NCBI RefSeq assembly: GCF_016086655.4
Contig: NC_052131.2
Span: 10,399,940-10,463,939 of the forward strand
Source: Lepeophtheirus salmonis
Taxonomy: Eukaryota > Arthropoda > Copepoda > Siphonostomatoida > Caligidae
Reading direction: 5' to 3'
Length of the DNA: 64,000 bases
The notes below the pieces were generated by a model that ran no database searches, was not told the DNA's origin, and saw only the letters and a list, made by a program, of their open reading frames with translations. The first letter of the stretch is position 1; the number at the start of each line of letters is the position of its first letter. Positions 1-10,700 of this stretch are shown piece by piece. The position numbers and the translations under genes are program-made.

Positions 1-1225
1 AGGCAAATAACTAAATTTCGTCTTTGTTTGAGAAGTTCAATGCAGTGATGTTGTGTATCACTATTATTTTATTTATGAATATGATGTATTACTAGTTTTA
101 GTCAATCAATCTCCCTTTATAGAAGTAGTATTCACTTCTATGTATATTTTATCATCGTAGTTTTGTATGCATCCTTTAAATAGTAATGCCTGACAAATAC
201 ATGTAAGTGTACGAGTGTACCCCCTAATCCAATTCATTACTTCATTAGAGCTTCCTCCCGTACGTTACATTCATACTTAGCTAGAGATCTTGGAAAACTA
301 CTAGTCTAAATATTTCAATAAATCACAAATTACTCAAAGTAATAAAATAATGAGAATTTTTTAGGGAGACGAATTTTTTCATTCTAAAATATTAAAATGT
401 ACATAGATATGTACATAGACTGAACAGTCATTACGATCAATGATACCCTTATCAAACAATTATGATTTTAAAATATTGAAAAAGACATGTTTTTAGATTT
501 TGTTTGATTTTATTCTCTGAAATGACAAGTACTAATGTAGTCTTCAACAAAATTAATCTCTTAAGTTTTTTAATAATAATAATTTTTTTTTCTATAAGAA
601 TCCTTATTCCTTAGACACCATTCTATAACAAAAATAAGTTCGACCTCTTTTAAAAGGAACATCATATTTATTTAAATGGAATAAATAATACTTATTTTAA
701 GAAAATATGTTTGAAAATTTAGTTTTTCTAAAAAAAGTACATTTAAAAAAATAGAGCTCTGTATCTTTTTTATAAAAAATATATTTTTTTTAAATTTAGT
801 CATTAATATTTCATTTTTGTTTTGTTTTAAATAACTCTTAGATGTTAATATTTTGTAATTTGTGAGTAATTGGTATTAATACAAATTTTACTGATTAACA
901 AAAATAATTTTGATTTTAATGAGTAACCATCGCTAAATATTTAACCTTTGGAAATCCAGACGTGATTAAAGTAGCATTTTTTCTTCTTCACTCATTCTTA
1001 AAATGTTTTTTTAAATTATAAGATATGTAATATTATTATTAAAATGTAATGTTTTTGAAGATTTGTCAAACATCATTTTATTATTCCTTGTCAAAAATTT
1101 ATAAACTTGTTTCAAATTCCCCAACAAATAATATTAAAACAAAACTACCATAAGGTTTTTATAAAGAATAAATAAACATTATTTTACTAAACTTAATAGT
1201 AAATTTCAATTTTTTTAATGATCCA
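1..1225. other. AT-rich non-coding DNA
   Basis: I see no coding signal, RNA gene or clear repeat here. The sequence is low-complexity A/T with many homopolymer runs. Confidence 0.5.
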
Positions 1226-1304
1226 TTCCTTGGTTAGATGGAGTTGCATTGATTAAGCAAAAGGAACCATTATAATATTACATTTACTCCATCTAACCAA
1301 GAAA
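1226..1304. repeat. Short hairpin element (MITE-like)
   Basis: The left arm 1226-1244 and right arm 1286-1304 are inverted copies differing at about one base in 19 (core TTGGTTAGATGGAGT), with a loop of about 40 bases. The same arm motif recurs at 4134-4201 and as a half copy near 11341, so this looks like a tiny non-autonomous DNA element, not a chance palindrome. No coding capacity. Confidence 0.55.
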
Positions 1305-2377
1305 TCTTTTGGTGAAATCTAAGAACACAACATATATTTCTTTCTCTAGGAATCACCTGGACGCGAACGTACACACATTAAGTTAAAAAAAAATAACTTC
1401 TCCCGAGCGCATTGTCCATAAGCGACGACAATATTTTGGCAGTTGAGCTAATTTTATTTGATGGCCAAAATGGTTATTTAATGCTAAAGGGTCCATTTTT
1501 GTGATTTTGCAGGAATTTTGTGTATAAATTAATCATTTTATAGAAAAAAATCGGTTGATTAATCGGTCATGAATTTGTTTCTCCCCAAATGACCAGTATT
1601 AAAAAATCAATATTGATGGGTTTCATCATTAATAATTTCAATTGAATATTTTGGAAGCTTTATATTTTTAAGAAAGTTTTTGATATTAAGTTATCCAATA
1701 TAACTTGTAGATATCTTGAAAAATTAGTTTTAAAATTTATAAAAATTAATTGACTTAAATAATATTTTTATGCATTAATTTTTAATGATTTTCATATCTT
1801 TAGGTGAAAGTCATCATGATGGTAGAAAATCAATGCTAATGATATTGTAAGTCATTATCAAATAAGGTAACGATTTATACGATTAATAAATAGTGATGTT
1901 ATCCTTTCAAATATTTTATTTAATGGATAATATTTTTTTTTTTCATCAACATTAAATGTCTTTTTTTAAAATAACATTTTTACTTGCAACGTTAAATTGT
2001 TGGCAATGATAAACAAAAATTTAGTTTTAAGTAGTTTAAGTAAAATTCTAAATTTGACATAAAATGTTCTTTTCATGATAGTTACTAATTGTTTTGAAAA
2101 TGGATGACATATGTACATAATGTAACAAGTGAAAATTATTTTTAATTTATTAAAATAGAAACATTTCAAATAAGAAATAGTTTTACCAATGAATCCTTAG
2201 ACTCCACTAAGACAGATTTTTTTCTAAGGAGAGAGAAAAAAAAATATTTTTTTTTGCATTAACACAAAGCTGGCGTTTAGTGTAACATATAACACTATTT
2301 TTCTAATAAAAGTTGAAAAATCTGACAACGCTATTACAAGATGTCGTTTAAATAGTGTAAATGAAAATAACAATATA
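1305..2377. other. AT-rich non-coding DNA
   Basis: No recognisable feature. Short open frames on the minus strand at 1966-2169 and 2224-2439 are built of low-complexity residues and are not credible genes. Confidence 0.45.
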
Positions 2378-2574
2378 TACGAGGGTCGTTTGAAACGTAC
2401 ATGCAAATTCTGCGAAATGGCACTACTAGCAATTATCAAGGTTATATTTAGTTATAAGCATCTCTTGGAAGAACATACACCAATTTTCAGCCAGATCAGT
2501 CTATTTCTTTCTATTTGACATTCGTTTGAATCGAGAAAGTTGAGTAATTTTCAAAAAGTTAACGAAAGATAATT

Positions 2575-2850
2575 TCGTTTGTTGATTAAACACTACTTTA
2601 TGAAAAGTAAAATGCTTCAAGACACTAAAAATAAATTTGATAAACATTTTGGGCACTCTGCACCTTCGATTGTAAATTTGTTAAAGCAGTTTCAAAATTT
2701 TGGAATGGCCATATAGGAACAAGTGATACTAAATGTTTTGAGCGCCCTGTTGAGGTTACTTCTACCGAAATCATATATAAAATTCTTGATATCGTTATTG
2801 ATGACAGAAGAGTCAAGGTGCGTGGAATTACGAGTAGGGTGGGCATCTCG
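2575..2850 (+). pseudogene. Mariner transposase, N-terminal DNA-binding part (relic)
   Basis: Translation in switching frames gives the paired helix-turn-helix region of mariner transposases. FRLLIKHYF and NKFDKHFGHSAPS occupy about 2575-2670. After a nonsense codon near 2715, VEVTSTEI and DDRRVKVR are readable at about 2745-2825. These motifs normally bind the terminal repeats. The similarity stops abruptly near 2850, where the minus-strand half begins. At least one frameshift and one in-frame stop make it non-functional. Confidence 0.65.
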
Positions 2851-3097
2851 AGTTAGAACCCTTTTTCCACTAATTTTACAATCACTACTTCTGGGGTGTG
2901 AGCTGGTGCATTGTCGGTATGGAAAATGTCTTTCTTGTGGGCCAATTGAGGTTGTTTTTCGAGCATTTTTGTTTTGAAACGGTCAAATAACGATGCGTAA
3001 TGTGCACCTGTAATAGTTTTACCTTTTTCACAATAGTTGATGAAGGATTATTCCTTGCGAATCAAAGGACAGTCGACATTATCTTTAGACCAGCCGA
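2851..3097 (-). pseudogene. Mariner transposase, catalytic part (relic, opposite strand)
   Basis: On the minus strand, about 3070 down to 2860, the frame reads a mariner catalytic segment: STVLWDS, then CEKGKTITGAHY, then KKDIFHTDNAPAHTPE. The D of HTDNAPAHT is the family's second catalytic aspartate. The first and third catalytic aspartates are not present. In this orientation it reads from the right-hand inverted arm toward the N-terminal half, which is the reverse of the expected arrangement. Confidence 0.65.
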
Positions 3098-3258
3098 TCC
3101 TTCGATTCAAATGAATATAGCAAATAAAAAAATAGACCGATCTTGATGAAACTTGGTGAGTATTCTTACAAGAGATTCTACTAACTCAACATAACCTCAA
3201 TACATCCCAGTAGTGCCATCTCCAAGACTTTGCAGCGACTTTTCAAACAACCCTTGTA

Positions 3259-4133
3259 TAAAGTAAGATTTTGAAAAGATGCATCAACATTTTAAACTGA
3301 CTTTAACCATATTAATTATTTATGAGGGGCAAAAACTTCGAGAATCCAAATAAAATAAATACAAAATCGTATAAAAACGTTGCCATGGGGGAAGACTTTA
3401 ATTTTACTAATTGCATCCAATAGACCTGCTCCAAATATTTAATTAATCATTCCAGTGCTGGTATTAATAAATATAGTTGTTCAAAATATGATCCGGTTAC
3501 ATACTAATCAAAGAAACAGAAAATCAACATGATAATCCTGACAATTGGAAAAAATATTTTGGAAGAGAGTATCTTAAATATTTAGAATATCTTCAATCCA
3601 TTATGAGACATTGGAAATATTCACAAATCTCACTTGTTCTTGCAAAGACATTGGCAAGAATAATTCTAGTTCTACTCTACTTCGATCTAGATATTTTTTT
3701 CTTAATTTTACAACAAATAATTGGTGTTATAGTATTTATAGTCATATATAGAAAATAAATTTTTTAACTCATTTCTTCCCTCAGCACCGGAAACTGCAGC
3801 TAGAAACTTCAATCCCTACAAGTGAGAAAGACTTTACAAAACATAACTCATAACATAACATAAATCCTGTCCTTCTGTAGATGGCGTTTTAGGCGGCTCG
3901 TGTAAGCTTTTTAAGAATAACTTTATCAACTCCAAAGAAAGATAATTCCTCTATTGTATATGAACCTTGTCACTCTTTGTAAATAAATCCGAGAAGACAA
4001 AATAAGATCAGACGTGTGGATTCGGGGCCTAGACTTGCAGACTTTGCAACATCTATTTTATTGAGAGCAGATTATTGGTAAAATATTTTTGGTACAGCAA
4101 ATTTCTTCTTCTTTGTTTTTTTCAGGGGTATTT
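3259..4133. other. Non-coding DNA
   Basis: No gene or repeat recognised. There are slightly GC-richer patches near 3790-3910 and 4010-4050 without a coherent translation. Confidence 0.4.
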
Positions 4134-4201
4134 AATTCGTCAGATGGATTAGGACTTATTATCTATAAGTAAACACAGTTACTCCATCTGACCTAGGAAT
4201 T
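4134..4201. repeat. Short hairpin element, second copy
   Basis: The left arm AATTC...TCAGATGGA (about 4134-4149) is inverted at 4181-4201 (ACTCCATCTGACCTAGGAAT). The arms share the ACTCCATCT core with the 1226-1304 element, while the loop differs. Probably the same small non-autonomous family. Confidence 0.45.
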
Positions 4202-4479
4202 ATCTTTGAATTCCAAAAACAGAATGTAGATTTTTTTGTCTTACAGAGACAGTAAATTGAACATATAAAAATTATATACAAGAGAATAATTTATCTCAAT
4301 CGTGGTGTCAACTGAGTAACATCGTTCTATAGTTTCAACTTTAATTTATGTAAAGACTTCCTTTAAAACCGTTTCATATTGTTGTAAATTGAAGATACAA
4401 CCATGACAGCTTTTGTAAGAAAAAGCTCCTATTTGAATTAATCTTATAAAACGTTCTATAGAAAGAAAAGCAAAGAGTA

Positions 4480-5290
4480 GGAAAAATAAAGTGCTAGGAG
4501 CCCGCAGAAATTAAAAAGTACCCAAGTAAATTGATTTTGATGGTTGAACCTATAATCTGGGGTCGGTGCTCACCAATGTAGGAGTCAGATGTGTCCATGA
4601 AACAAAATTATCTATGATATTGCAAATAAGATTTGATTTTGTGATTATTTGAATCAAGGATATTATTCTTGAATGTCAGTTTCTTCCATTCTTTAAGCTT
4701 TACATTTCTGAAACGAGTGACATCGTGTCTAAGGGACTTGAAATAAATATATTATATTCATTGAATTGGTAACAAGATTGCTGCAAAGATTGTTTGTAAA
4801 TTTGCTTTTGATCAGCATTCTGCAAATGCAGTGCCAATCTTGCTCAGAGCTTTTGTATAACTAATTATTCGTCCAAAATGTTTTTCAACCCTTCTTCCGA
4901 TATCCCTACAGCCTCAGCTATTTCACTCGTTAATTGTTCAACACGATATGAATCACTTATTCAATGGTTTCTGGTATGGTGGCAGTTTTTGGCTATCCTT
5001 CACGTGGGTCATCTTGGAGGGCCAACGTTTAATTTCAAATTTCCAATTTTTGGAATGTTAGGAGTAGAGACCCTATAAACATTTTTCAATTTCAAATGAA
5101 TTTCCTTATTCATTAGTCCTTCCAAAGTGAAAAATTTGATGTTGTAATCACACGATAATCAATTATATCAAAAAATACTGATCCAATTTGTTTAACCAAA
5201 CTACTTTAGCAAAGCAGTTAAAACTAGTCATAAAAAAGTAGAACCCTTTGTACTGAGCAGAAAATATATTTTTTGGTGATTGCAGCGTCA
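4480..5290 (-). pseudogene. Mariner transposase relic
   Basis: On the minus strand, about 5060 to 4870, the translation reads QDDPREG, PKTATIPETIE and, in a shifted frame, EIAEAVGISEEGLKNILDE. This is the second helix-turn-helix of irritans-type mariner transposases. Further on, near 4850-4770, a segment resembling the ARLALHLQNADQKQ linker is readable. The catalytic core beyond about 4740 is barely recognisable. Many stops and frame changes mark an old, dead copy. No terminal repeats could be fixed; the 5' end is placed near 5290 by extent of plausible untranslated sequence only. What is seen is the N-terminal motif run; the subfamily is inferred. Confidence 0.6.
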
Positions 5291-5299
5291 TCTCTGTAT

Positions 5300-7180
5300 C
5301 AAACCGAGAACTATTTGCCTTACCCAAGTATATTAATAATTAAACTGGATATGTAAGGATATATATATAAAAGTATTATAAATGTAGGAATAATTAGTTA
5401 AGCTTACAATTTTTTAGTTTAATTTTTATCTATTTTTTTATAATTAAATAAAAATGGAACAATTATAAGACAAAATAATCTTGAACGATTAATGGCTATT
5501 GAAAGTAATCTAATGATATTTGAAATGAATAATTATTGAAGAAAAATAAAAATTCAAAAAAAAAGTAATATTTATATATTTTCCCCATTCCTATCTTCCT
5601 GAAATCCAATAATCTCTTTTTCAATATGAAATAGACAAAAATATTGCAAAAATATATTACTTAGAAAAAAAAATCAAAGTACATTAATTCATACTTTGAT
5701 GAATCACAGAAAAATAATTAATTTTTTCTAGAACGTCTCTTTATGCAGAGTGATTTATTTTTTCATAACCCTACAAAATTTTATTCAGGAGTTGTCCAAG
5801 TAAGGAACATTAATTATATATCATTACTTTCTACACAATAATAACAAATCATGTTTCTAATAACAACGATAAAATACGTATAAACATAAAGCTTACTCAT
5901 AAATCCTTCAACAAAATATATACTTACAGAGTAGTAGATATAGTTCCATATTTTCTGTAGTTTAGGGTGCTTATCATTATGAAGTGGAATTATATTTTTA
6001 ACTTTTGTAGATATTGTCAAAATTTGGTCATTTTGTTGTGCAAAATATAAATAATTGTAATCAGTAAATCCCTCCTCCCCTTTAAAGTAAATAGAATGTA
6101 TAATATTTAGGAAAATGTCTTCTATTTATTTTATTATCATCTATGTAAATAGATGATAAATATATATATATATAATATTGTATGTTAGTTCAAAAAAAAG
6201 TTTGAAAGGTTAATTTTATTCGTTTTCTGTAAATATAATTTTGCTGATACTTACCTATAATGAAAGGATAGTGAAAGTTAAAAAAAAAAAGAGTCAAAAA
6301 TCAATCGGAAAACTGTTATTATATTATTAAATCTTATCTTTTAACCAAATTTCACGTAAACTGATTGCACTTATACAACGCAAGATACTAATTAACAAAG
6401 CTATCGATTGGAAAAGTAAAGGACTTTTTCTACACCTATTATGTACCATGAATAACAGATATTATTTTCTAAAAATATTGCTAATTTTTATAAATTTTAA
6501 TTTTTTCAATTAATGCACGAATTTTGCAAACAAAATAAACATTTCGGATAGAGGATCTATAATTTTTTTTCAAGTTTAATGTTCACTACAAATGAATTGT
6601 CACACTACTATATCTACTCAATTGGTAGTAACTATTATAAAAAGTAGAATAATGATAATAATAATTTGATCACATTGTTCACAAAGGAAAAGCAAATCAA
6701 AAAAAAAGAAAAAAGAAAATGAATCTATAAATCTTTTTTATTTTATTCCATATAATGATGAGCGCTACTTCTACAAACAATAAAAATTCATTTATTTGGA
6801 ATCATAGGTGATACGGATTCATAAATATGTCAACTGAATGATAAAAAAAATATATTTTCCTTTTTTATCGTTCATGATTTATTTGTAGGGTGGGAGGGGG
6901 TGGGACGGCGAACTGTTTGAAATTGGCGCGCCTATGACTTTTTGAAATTCTAATATTCTCTTGTAAAGAGGATTTGTGTTATATTTTTGCCATCAGTTTT
7001 AAAACTTTATTATCCCTAATACACAATGTTTGGTGACATAAGACTGGACCACATATTTTATTGATAATTTTTAATCGACTTTAACAAAGTTTTATAAATA
7101 ATAATTGAATGTATTTTTTTATTCATATAAGATGCAATAATGGCGACCTCTTTATGTAATCGGTAGCGCCCTCTGTACAA
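5300..7180. other. AT-rich non-coding DNA with one G-rich tract
   Basis: No coding similarity found. It contains TA microsatellite at about 6160-6176, an isolated GC-rich island at 6885-6940 (see the G-quadruplex entry) and long A/T runs. The minus-strand open frame 5814-6020 has no recognisable domain. Confidence 0.45.
6888..6904 (+). other. G-quadruplex motif
   Basis: The tract GGGTGGGAGGGGGTGGG has four runs of at least three G with one-base loops, the most stable class of predicted intramolecular G-quadruplex. It sits in DNA that is otherwise about 70% A+T and is followed within 25 bases by the palindrome GGCGCGCC. No gene lies nearby, so any regulatory role is unsupported. Confidence 0.6.
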
Positions 7181-7199
7181 ATGAATATATTTAATTATA

Positions 7200-7530
7200 T
7201 ATATATAACACATTGGTAAATATGTTCAGGACCTAACTACCAGATGGCGCCACTAATAAAATTACAAAATATTAAAAAAAACTACAAATATTCATAAGAT
7301 TACTTTCAAAATTTCATATCGTTTGGTTTATTATTTATCGAGCTACAGTGGTTTAAGTGACACTACTTTTGTTATTCTTACAAACGATGGATTCGAAGTA
7401 ATCTCATTGCTTTTTGATACGAAAAAATACCGTTCAAGCCCAAGCTTGACTTAAAAATTGTTCGAAAACAACCATCAAACGATGGTTTGCCGATTTCAAA
7501 CGTGGTCATACAGACGATGATGCTGCAAAA
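7200..7530 (+). pseudogene. Mariner transposase 5' fragment
   Basis: The stretch 7380-7530 translates with two stops and a frame slip to a mariner N-terminus: MDSK at the start, then KNTVQAQA and TIKRWFADFKRGHTDDDA. The preceding 180 bases look like the 5' untranslated part of such an element. The similarity ends near 7525 and is followed at once by Ty3/gypsy gag sequence on the same strand, so the element is truncated by insertion or deletion. The DNA-binding motif WFADFKRG is diagnostic; no catalytic region remains. Confidence 0.6.
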
Positions 7531-9740
7531 GTTTGAGGTTTTTGTGAACATTGGAGAATTGGGCGAGAGTAATCCATCGATATTAGAGGACAAAGTGATG
7601 ACTCTCCTGGATGGGCACGAATTTTGTATTCTAACCAGAGGTGTTTTCTTCAATGCACTACCGTTTCTAATCTGACTCCCAACTAGTGCAATCTGATTTG
7701 TCAGATCCATATAAACTAGAACATGCCGCTAATCGTTTGTATGCACAATGTGCAATACAGCAAACGACATCTTCCTACATGATGAGTTCTTTAAATAAGC
7801 CCTATCACAAGGCAAAGCACATGCAATTACCATCAACGATATGGAACTTGCTCCTGGAGATACAGGCCTCCTTGTAAATAGCCTTGCAAAAACTCCCAAG
7901 ACCTCAAAAATAGCAGGAATTGGCTCTCAAAGGTTCATTCCTCACTGCTAGCTCACGATTTAAGATAAACAATTTTGAAAAAAATCTATGTTCATACAAG
8001 CGCAGAAATCAGTGAGATTCTTGCTAACACGTCAATGTATACAAAACTATCTTTCTTGTTGAAAGATGCAAACAGTTCATTCATTCCAGTGTACGTATGT
8101 GTTTTGCTAGAACATAACATAAACGACTGTGTTTTTTGTGCGTTTCTATCGACATTTATGACAGCAAAATTATGTCAACGATACAGTTTTTTTCATACAT
8201 ACGATTTTTTCCACACATTTAGCTCTTTCTGTTGACGCTTTGGGCACGGCAACTATGGGGGTTTCATAACAATAATTGGAAACATGTATCTTTCCTTCAA
8301 AGGCAATTACACACTCAAACTAAAATATAACACTATCGATCAAGAATTACTCCATAAATTCATGGAAAAGACATTTTCGAAATATTATTGCTGGTAAAGT
8401 ATTCACAGTCCATACGGATGACAAACCTTTCACATATGCTTTCGCTTAAGTTTCAGATCTCTGATCTACACGTCAACGACACCTTTCATATCAAAATAAC
8501 CTACAGATAATCAACACATTTCTGAAAAATTAGCACAGTTGTAGACGCATTTTTGAGGTAATATGGTCGCATTACATTCGATTTTCCTTCAGTTTTTTAA
8601 TCTTGCACAATCCGAAACCCAAGATGAAATGCCCTCCAACGTCTGCCCCTGTTAGATCCTCAGTCTTTAAAAACGGAAATTACATAATACTATTCAATTG
8701 TTATTACATTCATAAGCTTGTTTTCCCATAATACTTATCACAAAAAATATGTTTCAAATTTTATGAATGCAGAAACTAAACTTTGGTCTTGTCAATGTAT
8801 GAATTGTCAAAAATTGACGGACGTACTAGATCATCACTCATCCAAATTCCCATTACTACTTACCGTTTCTCTCACATTCATGTCGATACAGAAGGGCTTC
8901 ACTAAGATACACTAATCTTTTTACAATAATAGAAAGTTTTTGTCGTTGAACAGAAGCTATTCCAATGTTCAAAACAGACACGACTACATGTGTACAAACA
9001 TTTTTCTTAAATCTTATATCACAGTTTGGTGGTCCAGTGGAAATAACCTCCGACAGAGGCCTCAAGCTTATTTTTTAACTGTGTCAAAAATTATCTCTCT
9101 CTCTAGCCTATGAAATATTGTACACCACGTCATATCATCAACAGTCTAATAGATTAGTCAATGTTTTTATCTACAACTCAAATCTTCTATAAAAGCATTG
9201 CTTTCATCATCCTAATGGGTAGACCAACTTCCTAGGACACTTCTAGATATCCGTACAGTCCCTAAAAAGGGTCGTCTTTCTTCTACAGCAGAAAGGTTAT
9301 TTTCAACCCTTCTCCCTTCCTTGTGCAGTGATAGATCCTCCGTCATCTTCTCCAGAATTACCTCTAGCCCACTTTCATACACATGACTCTACGATACTTC
9401 CTCGCCCCAATGTCAATAATTCATCAGGTCAAATCGATTACTAAACCATCGAAGCGTCAGACCTCTCAATTTGTTTTTGTTCTCTATGGGCTAGCTCTCA
9501 AAGGTCTACACTCTCCCTATGAAGCCCCTTTTAAAGTTATACAAACGTCAGAAAAATATTGCGACATGAAACTGTAGTCACGAGTAGAACGGATCTCCAT
9601 CGACAAATTAAAGCTCGGAGAAGTTCAATAAAACGCTATACTTGTTTTTCCTCAATTATGAATAGACCCAAAAATCCCTCATTCTTTATCCCTACTACAG
9701 AGTTGTCTCGACGTGAAATTTTATCCAGAGTGTGTTAACG
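7530..9740 (+). pseudogene. Ty3/gypsy retrotransposon polyprotein relic
   Basis: Read in order on the plus strand, several polyprotein parts survive in shifting frames. A gag-like segment lies at 7530-7880 (GELGESNPSILEDK, then LSDPYKLEHAANRLYAQC). A possible protease, HTSAEISE, is near 7990, where the usual active-site D-T/S-G is not intact. RNase H lies at about 8300-8450 (YNTIDQELL and FTVHTDDKPFTYAF). Integrase lies at about 8770-9170, with a zinc-binding-like CQCMNCQKL, a core segment around the conserved DRGP-type motif (here split by a frameshift) and TTSYHQQSN. A C-terminal tail runs to about 9730. Most of the reverse transcriptase is missing. Dozens of stops and frameshifts show the copy is dead. 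No terminal repeats recognised. Clade not assigned. Confidence 0.72.
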
Positions 9741-10240
9741 TAGTTATGTGCTATATTTTGCAATATTTCAGATTTTAAATTTGGGATCAGATCTATTTAA
9801 TTGTGCAACCGGGGATATCTCAAGCAAATGAGTGGCAGCTCACAGAGTCATGTGGAGTAAGCCACCTAGCTACGACTCAATCAGTACCTTTCTTCAATTA
9901 TTTTCTAGTACCTGAAGAGTTAGAACGAATTACATTGAGGGATGAAGTCATGCCACTACATGAGATGAGTCCACATAACATATTTTTCTACTGGAAAGTG
10001 TGTTTTCCTCTCAAAATAAAGGGCAACCTTTCATCTGCCTCTCGTCCTTTGGCATTTAAATTTAATTTTAAACCACTAGGTTCTGTTGATGAAACAACGA
10101 TTTGCAACTATTATACGTCCTAACTAGGCGTATCACAAAAATGGAGAATAAGTATAATAATGTAATTATGTGGTATCTATAATGGAAGGAAATTTAACTC
10201 AAAATTCCAGATTTCAACTAGAACAATCAAATTTTTTCAT
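9741..10240 (+). other. Unidentified open frame, possibly element-derived
   Basis: A 106-codon frame (9803-10123) begins MQPGISQANEWQLTES. I recognise no domain. It lies directly after the gypsy integrase on the same strand and is GC-richer than its surroundings, so it may be decayed coding DNA of another element. Its length is only slightly above what chance allows. Treat as hypothetical. Confidence 0.25.
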
Positions 10241-10700
10241 CCCTGTAAAGACTGCAGAAAATTATTTAATGACGAGGTACATACTTTTGTAAAGTGCCCT
10301 GCATGTGAAATTTTGTGGGAAATGATAAGGTAAAATATAAAAATTACAGACGAAGACATCTTAAAGGCAACGGTGTTGTTTGGTTTTCTCTTCAGTCATA
10401 ACCGTTGCTGCAATGAATAGAAGACTTTAAAAGCGGCGTTAAGTAATTGCAAGGCTCTGATAGCCAAAAAATCTATCTATGGGGTCAATTATTTTTGCCT
10501 TGGCATTGAGGAAAATTATTTTATATGCTGTATCGAGATACACTGCATTGTCATTGAAAATTCCGCGACGGCAGGAGGAATATTCCAGTGATCTAGTTAT
10601 ATATCTTCCTTTTTCCTCAAAAAGACACTATAAAACCGTAGAATTTTTTATCAGGCAATACAACAAAGATCATTGCAAGGATATGAAGTAATCTCTTTTC
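10241..10700 (+). pseudogene. Possible non-LTR retrotransposon C-terminus relic
   Basis: Around 10240-10320 a frame reads HPCKDCRKLFNDEVHTFVKC followed by PACEILWE. The cysteine/histidine spacing (C-x2-C-x8-H-x4-C) resembles the C-terminal zinc motif of some LINE reverse transcriptases. A hydrophobic and basic segment with LFGF and NCKALIAKK follows to about 10490. No reverse-transcriptase core is visible, so the assignment is a guess from one motif. Confidence 0.25.

Larger units (their letters stand above)
2380..3256. mobile_element. Mariner-like element with about 158-bp inverted ends and halves facing each other
   Basis: The element is bounded by TA dinucleotides (2378-2379 and 3257-3258). 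The end arms, 2380-2537 and 3098-3256, are inverted copies over about 158 bases; they begin CGAGGGTCGTTTGAAA and CAAGGGTTGTTTGAAA when read inward. Inside, the first half codes on the plus strand for a mariner N-terminus. The second half codes on the minus strand for the catalytic region. A normal mariner carries both on one strand, so this copy is rearranged: either its C-terminal half is inverted, or two deleted copies are joined facing each other. It cannot encode a transposase. Confidence 0.7.

Noticed and set aside
7378..7710. 110-codon minus-strand frame
   Set aside because: Shadow of the plus-strand mariner and gypsy relics.
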